From: Tersicoccus phoenicis
Lineage (GTDB): Bacteria > Actinomycetota > Actinomycetes > Actinomycetales > Micrococcaceae
DNA: 64,000 bases
Direction of reading: 5' to 3'
Assembly: GCF_001968835.1 (NCBI RefSeq)
Contig: NZ_MRDE01000072.1
Span: forward strand, 184,708 to 248,707
The stretch's first letter is position 1; each line of letters starts with the position of its first letter. Below are positions 9,599-17,847 of the stretch, in pieces. The notes under the pieces are model-generated. The model saw nothing but the letters and a program-made list of their open reading frames with translations. It did no database searches and was not told the origin of the DNA. The translations under genes were made by a program, and so were the position numbers.

Positions 9599-11100
9599 CA
9601 GCTGCCCTCGGGCATCACGAAGCTCGCGCCCGCCCGGATCCCGGAGGGCCAACGGGTGGTGACCGTCTTGGTCTTGGTGTAGAACCGGAAGGCGTCGGCG
9701 CCGTGCTGGTTCAGATCACCGAACCCGGACGCCTTCCACCCACCGAACGTGTAATACGCGATCGGCACGGGGATCGGCACGTTGACGCCGACCATGCCGA
9801 CCTGCACGCGGGAGGAGAAATCACGGGCGGCGTCACCGTCCCGGGTGAAGATCGCCACCCCGTTGCCGAACTCGTTCTCGCTGGGCAACCGGAGGGCCTC
9901 CTCGTAGTCCGCGGCCCGGACCACGGACAGCACCGGACCGAAGACCTCCTCGCGGTAGAGCGCCATCTCGGGCCGGACCCGGTCGAACAGCGTCGGCCCG
10001 ACCCAGAAGCCGCCGTGGAAACCCTCGACGGTGCGACCGCGGCCGTCGGCCACCAGTTCGGCGCCCTCGTCGATGCCGGTGGCGATGGCTGCCTCGATCC
10101 GCTCCTTCGCCGCCGCACTGATCACGGGGCCGAAGTCGACGTCGGGCGCGGTCGCCTCGCCGACGCGCAGCCCGTCGATCCGCTCCTTGAGCCGGGCGAC
10201 GAGGGCGTCCGCGGTGCGCTCGCCGACCGGCACGGCCACCGAGATGGCCATGCAGCGTTCCCCGGCCGAGCCGTAGCCGGCGCCGATCAGGGCGTCGACG
10301 GCCATGTCCAGGTCCGCGTCCGGAAGGATCACCATGTGGTTCTTGGCGCCGCCGAAGCACTGGGCGCGCTTGCCGTTGGCGGCCGCGTGCGCGTAGATGC
10401 TCTGGGCGATGGGCGTCGAGCCGACGAAGCCGACGGCCTCGACCCGCGGGTCGTCCAGCAGGGCGTCGACCGCGACCTTGTCGCCGTTGACGACGCTGAA
10501 CACACCGTCCGGCAGACCGGCCTCGGTGAACAGCTCGGCCAGCCGCAGCGGCACGGACGGGTCCCGCTCGGACGGCTTGAGCACGAACGCGTTGCCGGCG
10601 GCCAGCGCCGGGCCCGCCTTCCACAGCGGGATCATCGCGGGGAAGTTGAACGGGGTGATGCCGGCGACGACGCCGAGCGGCTGGCGCAGCGAGTGGACGT
10701 CGATACCGGTGCCCACGTTGTCGGAGAACTCGCCCTTGAGCAGATGCGGTGCGGCGCCGGCGGAGAACTCCACCACCTCGATGCCCCGGGCGATGTCGCC
10801 CTTCGCGTCGGCCAGGGTCTTGCCGTGCTCCGCGGACAGCAGTGCGGCGAGCTCGTCGACGTGCTCGTTGACCAGGTCGACGAACCGCAGCAGGATGCGC
10901 CCGCGTCGCTGCGGGTTGGTGGCGGCCCAGGCCGGCTGCGCGGCGGCGGCGACATCGACGATCGCGGCGACCTCACCGGCGTCCGCCAGCGGGACACGGG
11001 ACGTCACCTCTCCCGTGGCGGGGTTGTGGACGTCGCCGAAACGGCCGGACATGCCGGCCCGGTGGGCACCGCCGCTGTAGTGGGTGAGATCGCGGGTCAC
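9598..11100 (-). CDS. mmsA: Methylmalonate-semialdehyde dehydrogenase (CoA-acylating)
   Basis: Converts methylmalonate semialdehyde and CoA to propionyl-CoA, the last step of the valine distal pathway. Seen: GDVHNPATGEV at the N-terminus, FNFPAMIPLW, GGAKNHMVILPDAD, and GYGSAGERCMAIS with the catalytic Cys; the C-terminus has FGDLNQHGADAFRFYTKTK. The 500 residues match the family. I chose GTG at 11100 because AAGGAG lies 5 bases upstream; a longer reading to 11196 would cover the promoter. It is the first gene of the four-gene operon running leftward and is divergent from xthA. Confidence 0.93.
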   Translation of the reverse strand: MTRDLTHYSGGAHRAGMSGRFGDVHNPATGEVTSRVPLADAGEVAAIVDVAAAAQPAWAATNPQRRGRILLRFVDLVNEHVDELAALLSAEHGKTLADAKGDIARGIEVVEFSAGAAPHLLKGEFSDNVGTGIDVHSLRQPLGVVAGITPFNFPAMIPLWKAGPALAAGNAFVLKPSERDPSVPLRLAELFTEAGLPDGVFSVVNGDKVAVDALLDDPRVEAVGFVGSTPIAQSIYAHAAANGKRAQCFGGAKNHMVILPDADLDMAVDALIGAGYGSAGERCMAISVAVPVGERTADALVARLKERIDGLRVGEATAPDVDFGPVISAAAKERIEAAIATGIDEGAELVADGRGRTVEGFHGGFWVGPTLFDRVRPEMALYREEVFGPVLSVVRAADYEEALRLPSENEFGNGVAIFTRDGDAARDFSSRVQVGMVGVNVPIPVPIAYYTFGGWKASGFGDLNQHGADAFRFYTKTKTVTTRWPSGIRAGASFVMPEGS

Positions 11101-11181
11101 CGGAACTCCTTCGCATCGAATATCAGAGGAACGCGGAACGCCGCTCGGGATCGGAGCCGGATGTGATCCACGTCTCCAGCG

Positions 11182-11198
11182 AGAATACTCGGACATCC
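11182..11198 (-). promoter_or_regulatory. Candidate mmsA promoter with a half-site like the acyl-CoA dehydrogenase/synthetase operator
   Basis: On the minus strand the sequence reads ATGTCCGAGTAT followed by TCT, so a -10-like TATTCT overlaps a half-site almost identical to ATGTCCAAGTAT at 3967-3978. In both places the half-site runs into the -10 box. No matching left arm is visible here, so common control by the MarR protein is a hypothesis. Confidence 0.4.
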
Positions 11199-11246
11199 TA
11201 GTAATTGGCCAGCAGGGGACGAGCGGGGCCTTGGTACGTTGGTGCG

Positions 11247-12050
11247 GTGAGGATCGCGACTTGGAACGTCAACTCCCTGCGGGCCCGCGCCGATCGGGTG
11301 GAGGCGTGGCTGGACCGCTCCGACGTGGACGTGCTGGCCCTGCAGGAGACCAAGTGCCGGGACGAGAACTTCCCCTGGGACCTGTTCGAACGCAAGGGCT
11401 ACGCGGTCGCTCACGCCGGGGTCAACCAGTGGAACGGGGTGGCGATCGCGTCCCGTGTCGGGCTGGACGACGTCGAGCGCAGCTTCGCCGGCCAGCCGGC
11501 GTTCGGCAAGGAGGGCGCGGAGGCCGTGCAGGAGTCGCGAGCGATCGCGGCCACCTGCGGCGGTGTCCGGGTGTGGAGCCTCTATGTGCCCAACGGTCGC
11601 GACCGGAACGACCCGCACATGCAGTACAAGATCGAGTGGCTCACGGCGCTGAAGGACCAGGCGGCCGGGTGGATCGCCGAGGATCCCGACGCCCAGGTGG
11701 CCCTGGTCGGCGACTGGAACGTCGCCCCCCGGGACGAGGACGTGTGGGACATCGAGCTGTTCGAGCGCGAGGAATCGACCCACGTCAGCGCCCCCGAGCG
11801 GGCCGCCTTCACCGCGTTCGAGGGCGCCGGGTTCACCGACGTCGTCCGCCCGTTCACTCCCGGGCCCGGGGTGTACACGTACTGGGACTACAAGCAGCTG
11901 CGGTTCCCGCGTCGGGAGGGCATGCGCATCGACTTCATCCTGGCCTCCCCCGCCCTCGCCGCCCGCGTCACCGGCGCTTCCATCGACCGGCAGGAGCGGA
12001 AGGGCAAGGGCGCATCGGATCACGCGCCGGTGGTGGTGGAGCTGGCGTGA
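11247..12050 (+). CDS. xthA: Exodeoxyribonuclease III / AP endonuclease
   Basis: Cleaves DNA at abasic sites and removes 3' blocking groups during base excision repair. Seen in order: IATWNVNSLRAR at the N-terminus, LALQETKC with the metal-binding Glu, VPNGRD, LVGDWNVAPRDEDVW, DYKQLRFPRREGMRIDFIL, and KGKGASDHAPVVVEL with the catalytic Asp-His. The product is 267 residues, typical for the family. The GTG at 11247 lies 6 bases after TACGTT (11235-11240), a possible -10 box, and has no Shine-Dalgarno, so the mRNA is probably leaderless; a TTG at 11205 is an unlikely longer start. Confidence 0.93.
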   Translation: MRIATWNVNSLRARADRVEAWLDRSDVDVLALQETKCRDENFPWDLFERKGYAVAHAGVNQWNGVAIASRVGLDDVERSFAGQPAFGKEGAEAVQESRAIAATCGGVRVWSLYVPNGRDRNDPHMQYKIEWLTALKDQAAGWIAEDPDAQVALVGDWNVAPRDEDVWDIELFEREESTHVSAPERAAFTAFEGAGFTDVVRPFTPGPGVYTYWDYKQLRFPRREGMRIDFILASPALAARVTGASIDRQERKGKGASDHAPVVVELA

Positions 12051-12071
12051 GCGCCGGTCTACGCTGACCCC

Positions 12072-12914
12072 ATGGTCGGCATCGTGGCGATCGGCGGGAC
12101 GTACGACGTCGCCGTCGGGCTGCCCTTCCAGTCGCACCTGCGGGTGTACGAGCCGTTGCACGCCTTCGAGCCGCACGGGTTGGTCGGGGCTGCCGAGGAC
12201 CCGGCGGCCGCCGACCGGATGGACATGCTGGCGTCCCTGGCCCGGGCCTGCGAACCGCGCTACCAGCCGTTCCCGGTCGGCCCGGAGCACGTCCGTGCCC
12301 TGGACGTCACGGACGGCGCCGGGACGACGCACCGGTTGTTCAATCCCGGCCAGCTCGGGGTCCGGGCACTGCTGGCCGCCGAGAAGCTCGGCAACGCCGT
12401 CTCCACCGACCTGGCCGAACTGGTGGTGCCCGGCGAGGCGCTCGAACGGCATCTGGACGACCTGCGGACCTCCGACGGGACCGATCGACTGCACACCCGG
12501 ACCGCCACGTGGGGGGTTCCCCTGTCCTGGTTCGCGCTGTTCAGCGACGAGGACCCCGTTCAGGTGTTCAGTGCGGACGGGCGGATCCGCAACTGCCGCC
12601 TGTGCGCGGGTATCGGCGAGGCACGCGACCGCGTGCAGTTCGCGGCGACCAGTCTGGCGGCGGTGGTCCCGGAGATGGATCTGCTCGGTGAGCTCGCCGA
12701 ACTCGCCGAGTGGCTGGACGGGTTCGACGACGGCGCCGCGGTGGCGCTGGACTACGGGCAGGTGGCGGAGGCCGTCTACCCCGACGACTCCCCCTCCGAC
12801 CTACGGCTGGGCATCGAATGCCTGGCGGACGGGGACATGACCGGGGCGGCCGCCGCCTACCGACGGCTGGCCGGCCGTTGGTTGCCGATCAAGCAGCTCG
12901 CTCGCGCGTCCTGA
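12072..12914 (+). CDS. Uncharacterised protein, 280 residues
   Basis: I do not recognise a family with certainty. The protein is soluble, with no signal peptide or membrane segment. It starts MVGIVAIGGTYDVAVGLPF and contains FNPGQLGVRALLAAEKLGN, TWGVPLSWFALFSDED and a short Cys pair, NCRLCAGIG, near residue 178. An acidic central region is followed by a C-terminal helical stretch (ADGDMTGAAAAYRRLAGRW) that looks like a single TPR-like helix pair. It follows xthA by 21 bases on the same strand, so the two may be cotranscribed. No function is proposed. Confidence 0.75.
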   Translation: MVGIVAIGGTYDVAVGLPFQSHLRVYEPLHAFEPHGLVGAAEDPAAADRMDMLASLARACEPRYQPFPVGPEHVRALDVTDGAGTTHRLFNPGQLGVRALLAAEKLGNAVSTDLAELVVPGEALERHLDDLRTSDGTDRLHTRTATWGVPLSWFALFSDEDPVQVFSADGRIRNCRLCAGIGEARDRVQFAATSLAAVVPEMDLLGELAELAEWLDGFDDGAAVALDYGQVAEAVYPDDSPSDLRLGIECLADGDMTGAAAAYRRLAGRWLPIKQLARAS

Positions 12915-12953
12915 CCCGGCGTCCCGATTCCGGTGCTGCCGGTGCCGGGGCGC

Positions 12954-14012
12954 TCAGGCGGGCTGGACGCGGGCACCCGATGTGGCCGCGGTGAGCATCG
13001 GCGCCGGCCCGGTGCTGCGGCGGATCACCAGTTCGTGTGCTTCCGGGCCGGGCTGGGCGGCCGGGACACGCCCGTCGCCCTCCAGCTCGCCCAACAACAG
13101 GGCCGCGGCCCGCTCGCCCGCCGCGACCGGGTCCTGCCGGATCGTCGTCAACCCGAAGACGCCGGCGAACTCGTGATCGTCGATGCCGATCACCGACAGG
13201 TCCTCCGGCACCCGCAGACCGGCCTCCGCCGCGGCCAGCAGCGCGCCGAACGCCATCTCGTCCGAGGAGGCGACGATCCCGGTCGGTCGCGTCCCGGGCG
13301 CCCGGTCGAGCACGCGGGCCACCGTGGCCTTGGCCGAGTCCGCCGTGTAGTCACCGAACACCGTCGCCTCGGGGCCCGCGCCCAGACCCGCGGCTTCCAT
13401 CGCGTCGCCGAAGCCGGCCGCCCGCAGCCGCGGGACGGAGAACTCGATACCGAACGAGCCCCCGCCGGCCAGGTGCACGATCCGCTCGTGGCCGAGACCG
13501 ATCAGGTGGTTCGTCGCGTCCCGGACCGCGGCACGGTCGTCGATGCTGATGTGCCGGCACCCTTCGACGGGTCCGCCGACGACGATCACCGGTTGCTCCA
13601 GCGCGTGCAGCGCAGTGAGCTCGTCATCGGTCAGGGCCATGCAGAGCACCACCAGCCCGTCGATCCGCTTGCGCAGCATGGACCGGTGGAAGACGCGGTC
13701 CCGGTTGGTGCCGTGGCCCCCGAGGCTGTACAGGTCGAGGTCGTAATCGCGGGCCCGCAGCTGCCGGTCCACCCCTTCGATGGCGGAGGCGAAGAACCAC
13801 CGGTGCACCACCGGAACGAGCACCCCGATGGCCATGTTGCGCCCGGTCGCCAGGCCGGCCGCTGAGGACGAGGCCACATAGCCCATGGCGTCCGCGATCG
13901 CCAGGACACGGTCCCGGGTGCTGGGTGAGACACCGGAACGACCACGGAGGGCGCGGGAGACCGTGGCGGTGGAGACACCCGCACGCGCCGCGACCTGGTC
14001 GATGCTGGGCAT
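12954..14012 (-). CDS. LacI-family transcriptional regulator of the oligosaccharide locus
   Basis: A 352-residue LacI/GalR repressor. Residues 1-50 are the DNA-binding domain (IDQVAARAGVSTATVSRALRG, followed by the hinge GYVASSSAAGLATG); the rest is a periplasmic-binding-like sugar domain. AAGG precedes the ATG at 14012. It lies downstream of the binding-protein and permease genes on the same strand and is likely part of that operon or its own short unit. A LacI-type operator with central AAGCGCTT sits over the binding-protein promoter at 17761-17774, the probable target. The inducer is presumably a glucoside imported by the system. Confidence 0.9.
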   Translation of the reverse strand: MPSIDQVAARAGVSTATVSRALRGRSGVSPSTRDRVLAIADAMGYVASSSAAGLATGRNMAIGVLVPVVHRWFFASAIEGVDRQLRARDYDLDLYSLGGHGTNRDRVFHRSMLRKRIDGLVVLCMALTDDELTALHALEQPVIVVGGPVEGCRHISIDDRAAVRDATNHLIGLGHERIVHLAGGGSFGIEFSVPRLRAAGFGDAMEAAGLGAGPEATVFGDYTADSAKATVARVLDRAPGTRPTGIVASSDEMAFGALLAAAEAGLRVPEDLSVIGIDDHEFAGVFGLTTIRQDPVAAGERAAALLLGELEGDGRVPAAQPGPEAHELVIRRSTGPAPMLTAATSGARVQPA

Positions 14013-14064
14013 GATGCCGAACCTTCTGCGTGAGACCGGACGGTGAAAGGAAAACGGTGCGTCG

Positions 14065-14328
14065 TCAGGACGGGCGGCGTCGGGCCTCCACCCGGGGGAG
14101 GCGGCGTCGCAGCCGCCAGAGCGCCACGACGACGCCCGCCAGCAGGACCGCTCCGACGAACCACGTCCAGGACGGCTGGCCGCTCGCGGCCGTGTAGACG
14201 CCGATGCCGGCGACGGCGAGGACGGCGAAGGCGAGGAAGCCGATCACCGCTTCCAGGTGCTCGGCGATCCGCACCCGGCGCAACTGATCCTCCGCGTCGA
14301 GCTCGTCCTCGTCATCGTCGTACCGCAT
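14065..14328 (-). CDS. Small two-helix membrane protein
   Basis: 87 residues: an acidic, charged N-terminus (RYDDDEDELDAED), two hydrophobic helices (about 28-48, IGFLAFAVLAVAGIGVYTAA, and 54-70, WFVGAVLLAGVVVALW), then an Arg-rich cytosolic tail. I do not recognise a family. It lies 22 bases after the second permease gene and 52 bases before the lacI gene, all on one strand, so it is probably cotranscribed with the sugar transporter. Whether it works with the transporter is unknown. Confidence 0.6.
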   Translation of the reverse strand: MRYDDDEDELDAEDQLRRVRIAEHLEAVIGFLAFAVLAVAGIGVYTAASGQPSWTWFVGAVLLAGVVVALWRLRRRLPRVEARRRPS

Positions 14329-14350
14329 GCCGATCGTGCTGCCGTGGGCT

Positions 14351-15250
14351 CTACTTCACGCCGCCGGCCGTGAGGCCGTCGACGATCCGCCGCTGGAAGA
14401 TCAGCACCAGGATGACCAGCGGGATGGTGACGATCGTGCCCGCCGCCATCACCGTCGTGTATGGCTCCTGCCTCGGGATCGCTCCGGCGAAGTAGGCGAT
14501 CGCGACCGTGACGGTGCGGGTGGCCTCGTTCGAGAGCTGGCTGGCGATCAGGAACTCGTTCCAGGCCGAGATGAACGCCAGGATCGCCGTGGTGAAGACC
14601 GCCGGCGCAGCCAGCGGCATGATCACCTTCCGGAACGCCTCCCCCGGCGTGCACCCGTCCATCCGCGCCGCCTCCTCCAGTTCCCACGGCATCTCGCGGA
14701 AGAAGGAGGTGAGTGTGTACACGGTCAGCGGCAGGACGAACGAGATGCTCGGGATGATCAGCGCCTGATACGTGCCGATCCATCCGATCCTGGTGAACAA
14801 CTGGAACAGGGGGGTCACCAGAGCCACACCGGGGAACATCGAGGCGCCCAGGATGAAGCCGAGGATGAGGAACTTGTTCCGGAAGTTCAGCCGGGCCAGT
14901 GCATAGGCGGCGAACACGCCGACCACCAAGGAGATCAGCGTCGTCACCGTGGAGACGAACAGGCTGTTGCCGAGCGCGAGCAGGAAGCGGTTGCCGGTGC
15001 TCTCGTCGAACGCGGCCCGGAAGTTGTCCAGGGTCACGTGCGTCGGCCACGGCGTGTTGTCGAACGTGAAGTTCACGTCCCGGAACGCCGTCACCACCAT
15101 CCAGTAGAAGGGAGCGAGGCACCACAACAGGATGATCACCGCACTGATGTAGGTGCGGATGTTCGCCCACCGGTCCCGCCGGCTGGCACTGTTGTTGGGG
15201 ATCTGGGCCTGTGCGGCTTCTCCGGCCACGGGCCCTGCGACGGCGGTCAT
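14351..15250 (-). CDS. Sugar ABC transporter permease, MalG type
   Basis: Second inner-membrane permease of a carbohydrate-uptake (CUT1) transporter. About six membrane helices, beginning near residue 33 (ISAVIILLWCLAPFYWMVV). The ATPase-docking EAA loop reads EEAARMDGCTPGEAFRKVIM near residue 200. The ATG at 15250 overlaps the stop of the upstream permease as ATGA, so the two subunits are coupled. 299 residues, usual length. No ATPase gene of MalK type is found in the window; many actinomycetes use one shared ATPase (MsiK) for several such permeases. Confidence 0.9.
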   Translation of the reverse strand: MTAVAGPVAGEAAQAQIPNNSASRRDRWANIRTYISAVIILLWCLAPFYWMVVTAFRDVNFTFDNTPWPTHVTLDNFRAAFDESTGNRFLLALGNSLFVSTVTTLISLVVGVFAAYALARLNFRNKFLILGFILGASMFPGVALVTPLFQLFTRIGWIGTYQALIIPSISFVLPLTVYTLTSFFREMPWELEEAARMDGCTPGEAFRKVIMPLAAPAVFTTAILAFISAWNEFLIASQLSNEATRTVTVAIAYFAGAIPRQEPYTTVMAAGTIVTIPLVILVLIFQRRIVDGLTAGGVK

Positions 15251-16272
15251 GCTGCTGCCACCTTCTTCCGTTTCCGACGCTTCGGGCCGGCGCCCGCGAC
15301 GACGTTGGCCCCGAGGAATTTCACGAAGATGAACGCCACCAGGAAGATGATGACGAACGTGATGGTCGACAGCGCCGCAGCGCTGTTCACGCCGGCGCGC
15401 ATCTGTTGGATCACCAGGATGGACAGCGTCGTGGTGCCGTTCGCGCCGCCGGTCAGGATGGCCGGCAGGTCGTACATCCGCAGCGCGTCCAGCACGCGGA
15501 ACAGGATCGCGACCATCAGGGCCGGCTTCACCAGCGGCAGCGTGATCTGGGTGAACCGCTGCCACGCGGAGGTGCCGTCCACCTTGGCCGCCTCGTACAC
15601 CTCGGCCGGGATCAGTTGCAGACCGGCGAGGATGAGCAGCGCCATGAACGGCGTCGTCTTCCACGTGTCGGCGATGATGATGGCCCAGCGGGCCGGCCAC
15701 TCGCTGCCGGTCCAGAGGATGGTCTGGCCGATCAGGTTGTTGAGGATGCCGTCGGCCGCGAAGATGAAGTACCACAGCTTCGCCGTGACGGCGGTCGGAA
15801 TGGCCCACGGCACGAGCACCGCCGCGCGGAGCAGCCCGCGGCCTTTGAACTTGCGGGCCATGATGGTCGCCATCCAGAAGCCGAGCACGGTCTCCAGGGC
15901 TACCGTGACGATGGTGAAGAGGAAGGTGACGCCGGTCGCCGTCCAGAACTGGCCGCCGATGCTGCCGTCCGGACACGTGAAGGCACCCGCCCCGGGCGGG
16001 CACTGCTGGAGCAGCCACGTGGTGTAGTTGTCGAAGCCCGCCGGCCCGCCGGCCACGAAGAGGCCGGTCGCCGGGTCGAGGCCCTGGTCCTTCTGGAAGG
16101 ACAAGGTGATGGCGCTGATGATCGGGTAGAGGATCACCACGGCCAGCAGGACGAGGGTGGGGGCGAGCAGCATCGTCGCCTGGCGACTGTTGGTCTTCTC
16201 CGCTCGCTCCTCGAGCGGCTCGGGCGCCGTGCCGCCGCCGTTCAGATCCGTCTCGTTCACTACCGTCGACAT
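15247..16272 (-). CDS. Sugar ABC transporter permease, MalF type
   Basis: First permease of the CUT1 importer. After a charged 32-residue N-terminus come about six helices, the first being MLLAPTLVLLAVVILYPIIS. The EAA loop reads EAAKVDGTSAWQRFTQITLP near residue 223. GGAGG lies 5 bases before the ATG at 16272. It follows the binding-protein gene by 107 bases, a gap holding a perfect 12-bp hairpin, and overlaps the next permease by 4 bases. 341 residues. Substrate is inferred to be a maltose-like oligosaccharide from the divergent alpha-glucosidase. Confidence 0.9.
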   Translation of the reverse strand: MSTVVNETDLNGGGTAPEPLEERAEKTNSRQATMLLAPTLVLLAVVILYPIISAITLSFQKDQGLDPATGLFVAGGPAGFDNYTTWLLQQCPPGAGAFTCPDGSIGGQFWTATGVTFLFTIVTVALETVLGFWMATIMARKFKGRGLLRAAVLVPWAIPTAVTAKLWYFIFAADGILNNLIGQTILWTGSEWPARWAIIIADTWKTTPFMALLILAGLQLIPAEVYEAAKVDGTSAWQRFTQITLPLVKPALMVAILFRVLDALRMYDLPAILTGGANGTTTLSILVIQQMRAGVNSAAALSTITFVIIFLVAFIFVKFLGANVVAGAGPKRRKRKKVAAA

Positions 16273-16334
16273 GGTGCCTCCTTTCCTGTTGACCCGGTCG
16301 GAGCGGGGTCATGGAAGTGGTGGTGCGAGGAAGT

Positions 16335-16374
16335 GCCGGGGGCGGGACCGGTCCGATCCGTGCCCGCCCCCGGC
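16335..16374 (-). terminator. Perfect 12-bp hairpin between binding-protein and permease genes
   Basis: GCCGGGGGCGGG (16335-16346) pairs with CCCGCCCCCGGC (16363-16374) across a 16-base loop, 5 bases after the binding-protein stop. There is no U tract. The position matches the malE-malF type intergenic hairpin, which partly ends transcription or protects the upstream mRNA so that the binding protein is made in excess. Confidence 0.7.
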
Positions 16375-16379
16375 GTCGA

Positions 16380-17672
16380 TCACTGGGAGCCGGCTGTGGC
16401 GGCCGTGAGTGCCTTGTTCATGTCGTCGAGCGCGGTGTTGACATCCTTCTCGCCCTTGATCGCCGCGTACGCGTTGTCCTGGATCGCCTTGGTCACGGCG
16501 GGGTAGAACGGCGTCACCGGCCGCGGCACGGCGTTGTCGATCGACGTCTTCAGCACCGGCAGGTACGGCAACTCCTTGACCGTGGCCGCGTCGGAGTAGA
16601 GGGAGGCGAGCACCGGGGCGAGGGAGCCGTTGACGGCGAACGCCCTCTGCTGTTCCTCACTGGTCACGAACGTGAGGAAGTCCTTGGCGGTGGCCTTGTT
16701 CTTCGAATACACGCTGATCGCGGAGCTGTGGCCGCCGAGCGCGGAGGCGCCGGTGCCGTCCTTGCCGGGTAGTGGCGCCATGCCGAACTTGTCGGCGACC
16801 TTGGAGCCCTGGCCTTTGAGCAGGTTGTACACATACGGCCAGTTGCGCAGGAACAGCAGCTTGCCGTCCTGGAAGGCGGCGCGGGACTGCTCCTCCTGGA
16901 AGGTGATGGCCTCCTTCGGGATGTTGCCGTTCTTGTAGGCGTCGGCCAGGTTCTGCAGGCCCTGCTGGGCCTCGGGCGAATTCACCGCCGGCTTGCCCTG
17001 GTCGTCGAGAATCTTGCCCCCGGCGGAGTTGATCGCCTCGGCGGTGTTGACGGTGAGGCCCTCGTACTTGGCGAACTGGCCGGCGTAGCAGCCGATGTTG
17101 TTCTTCTTGGCGACCGAGCACATGCCCATCATCTCGTCCCACGTCTTCGGCGGGGTCGGCACCAGATCCTTGCGGTACCAGAGGATGCCGCCGTCCGAGG
17201 ACTGCGGGGCCGCGAACAGCGTGTTGTTGTAGGTCGCGGCCTTGACCGTCGACGGGATCATCTTGGACGTGTCGAGGGCCAACGAGTCCTTGAGGGGTTG
17301 CAGCCAGCCCTTGGCCGCGAACTCCGCGGTCCAGACCACGTCGACGCTGACGACGTCATAGTTGGGGTTCTTCACCTGGAAGTTCTTGACCAGGTCGTCG
17401 CGCTGCTGGTCCGCGTTGTCGGACTGCTCCTTGAACGTGACCTTCTCGTTCGGGCGCATCGCGTTCCACTTGGCGATCATCGGGGCGACGACGTTGGAGT
17501 TGTCCTTGCCCTGCACGTACGTGATCGGGCCGCGTCCCTCCATGTTGGCGGCCGCATCGCTGTTCTGCTGCTGCCCCCCGCCGGAGCTGGACCCGCCACC
17601 CCCGCAGGCGGCAAGGAAGAGCGCCAGGGCACTCACCGCCGCCAGCGGGACGATCTTCTTTCGCTTTCCCAT
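16380..17672 (-). CDS. Sugar-binding lipoprotein of the ABC importer (MalE-like)
   Basis: Extracytoplasmic lipoprotein that captures the sugar for the two permeases. The signal peptide is MGKRKKIVPLAAVSALALFL followed by the lipobox AAC, with the acylated Cys near residue 23 and then a Gly/Ser linker. The rest is a family 1 solute-binding fold, with FKEQSDNADQQRDDLVKNFQ near the front and NYDVVSVDVVWTAEFA, the usual site. I chose ATG at 17672, which has GAGGAG 7 bases upstream; an ATG at 17687 would include that Shine-Dalgarno. 430 residues. The promoter carries a LacI operator. Confidence 0.9.
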   Translation of the reverse strand: MGKRKKIVPLAAVSALALFLAACGGGGSSSGGGQQQNSDAAANMEGRGPITYVQGKDNSNVVAPMIAKWNAMRPNEKVTFKEQSDNADQQRDDLVKNFQVKNPNYDVVSVDVVWTAEFAAKGWLQPLKDSLALDTSKMIPSTVKAATYNNTLFAAPQSSDGGILWYRKDLVPTPPKTWDEMMGMCSVAKKNNIGCYAGQFAKYEGLTVNTAEAINSAGGKILDDQGKPAVNSPEAQQGLQNLADAYKNGNIPKEAITFQEEQSRAAFQDGKLLFLRNWPYVYNLLKGQGSKVADKFGMAPLPGKDGTGASALGGHSSAISVYSKNKATAKDFLTFVTSEEQQRAFAVNGSLAPVLASLYSDAATVKELPYLPVLKTSIDNAVPRPVTPFYPAVTKAIQDNAYAAIKGEKDVNTALDDMNKALTAATAGSQ

Positions 17673-17735
17673 TCCGGTTCTCCTCATCGAGACGTGTCAC
17701 GAACGGACGGCCCGTCGGCACCAGTGACGTGCGTC

Positions 17736-17774
17736 ATAGTAGTAAGACCGCGGCGACGACCGCAAGCGCTTACG
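17736..17774 (-). promoter_or_regulatory. Promoter of the binding-protein gene with LacI-type operator
   Basis: On the minus strand a -35 of TTGCGG (17765-17760) and a -10 of TACTAT (17741-17736) are 18 bases apart. The near-perfect palindrome CGCAAGCGCTTACG (17761-17774) overlaps the -35. Its AAGCGCTT core is the consensus centre of LacI-family operators. Bound repressor would block this promoter, and perhaps the divergent glucosidase promoter too. Confidence 0.75.
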
Positions 17775-17847
17775 CCCGTGAGAGAGTGGGTGGCGCCGAA
17801 TCGTTACCGATCGCCCTGTTGACCAGCTGAACCCTGGAGAAGAACTC

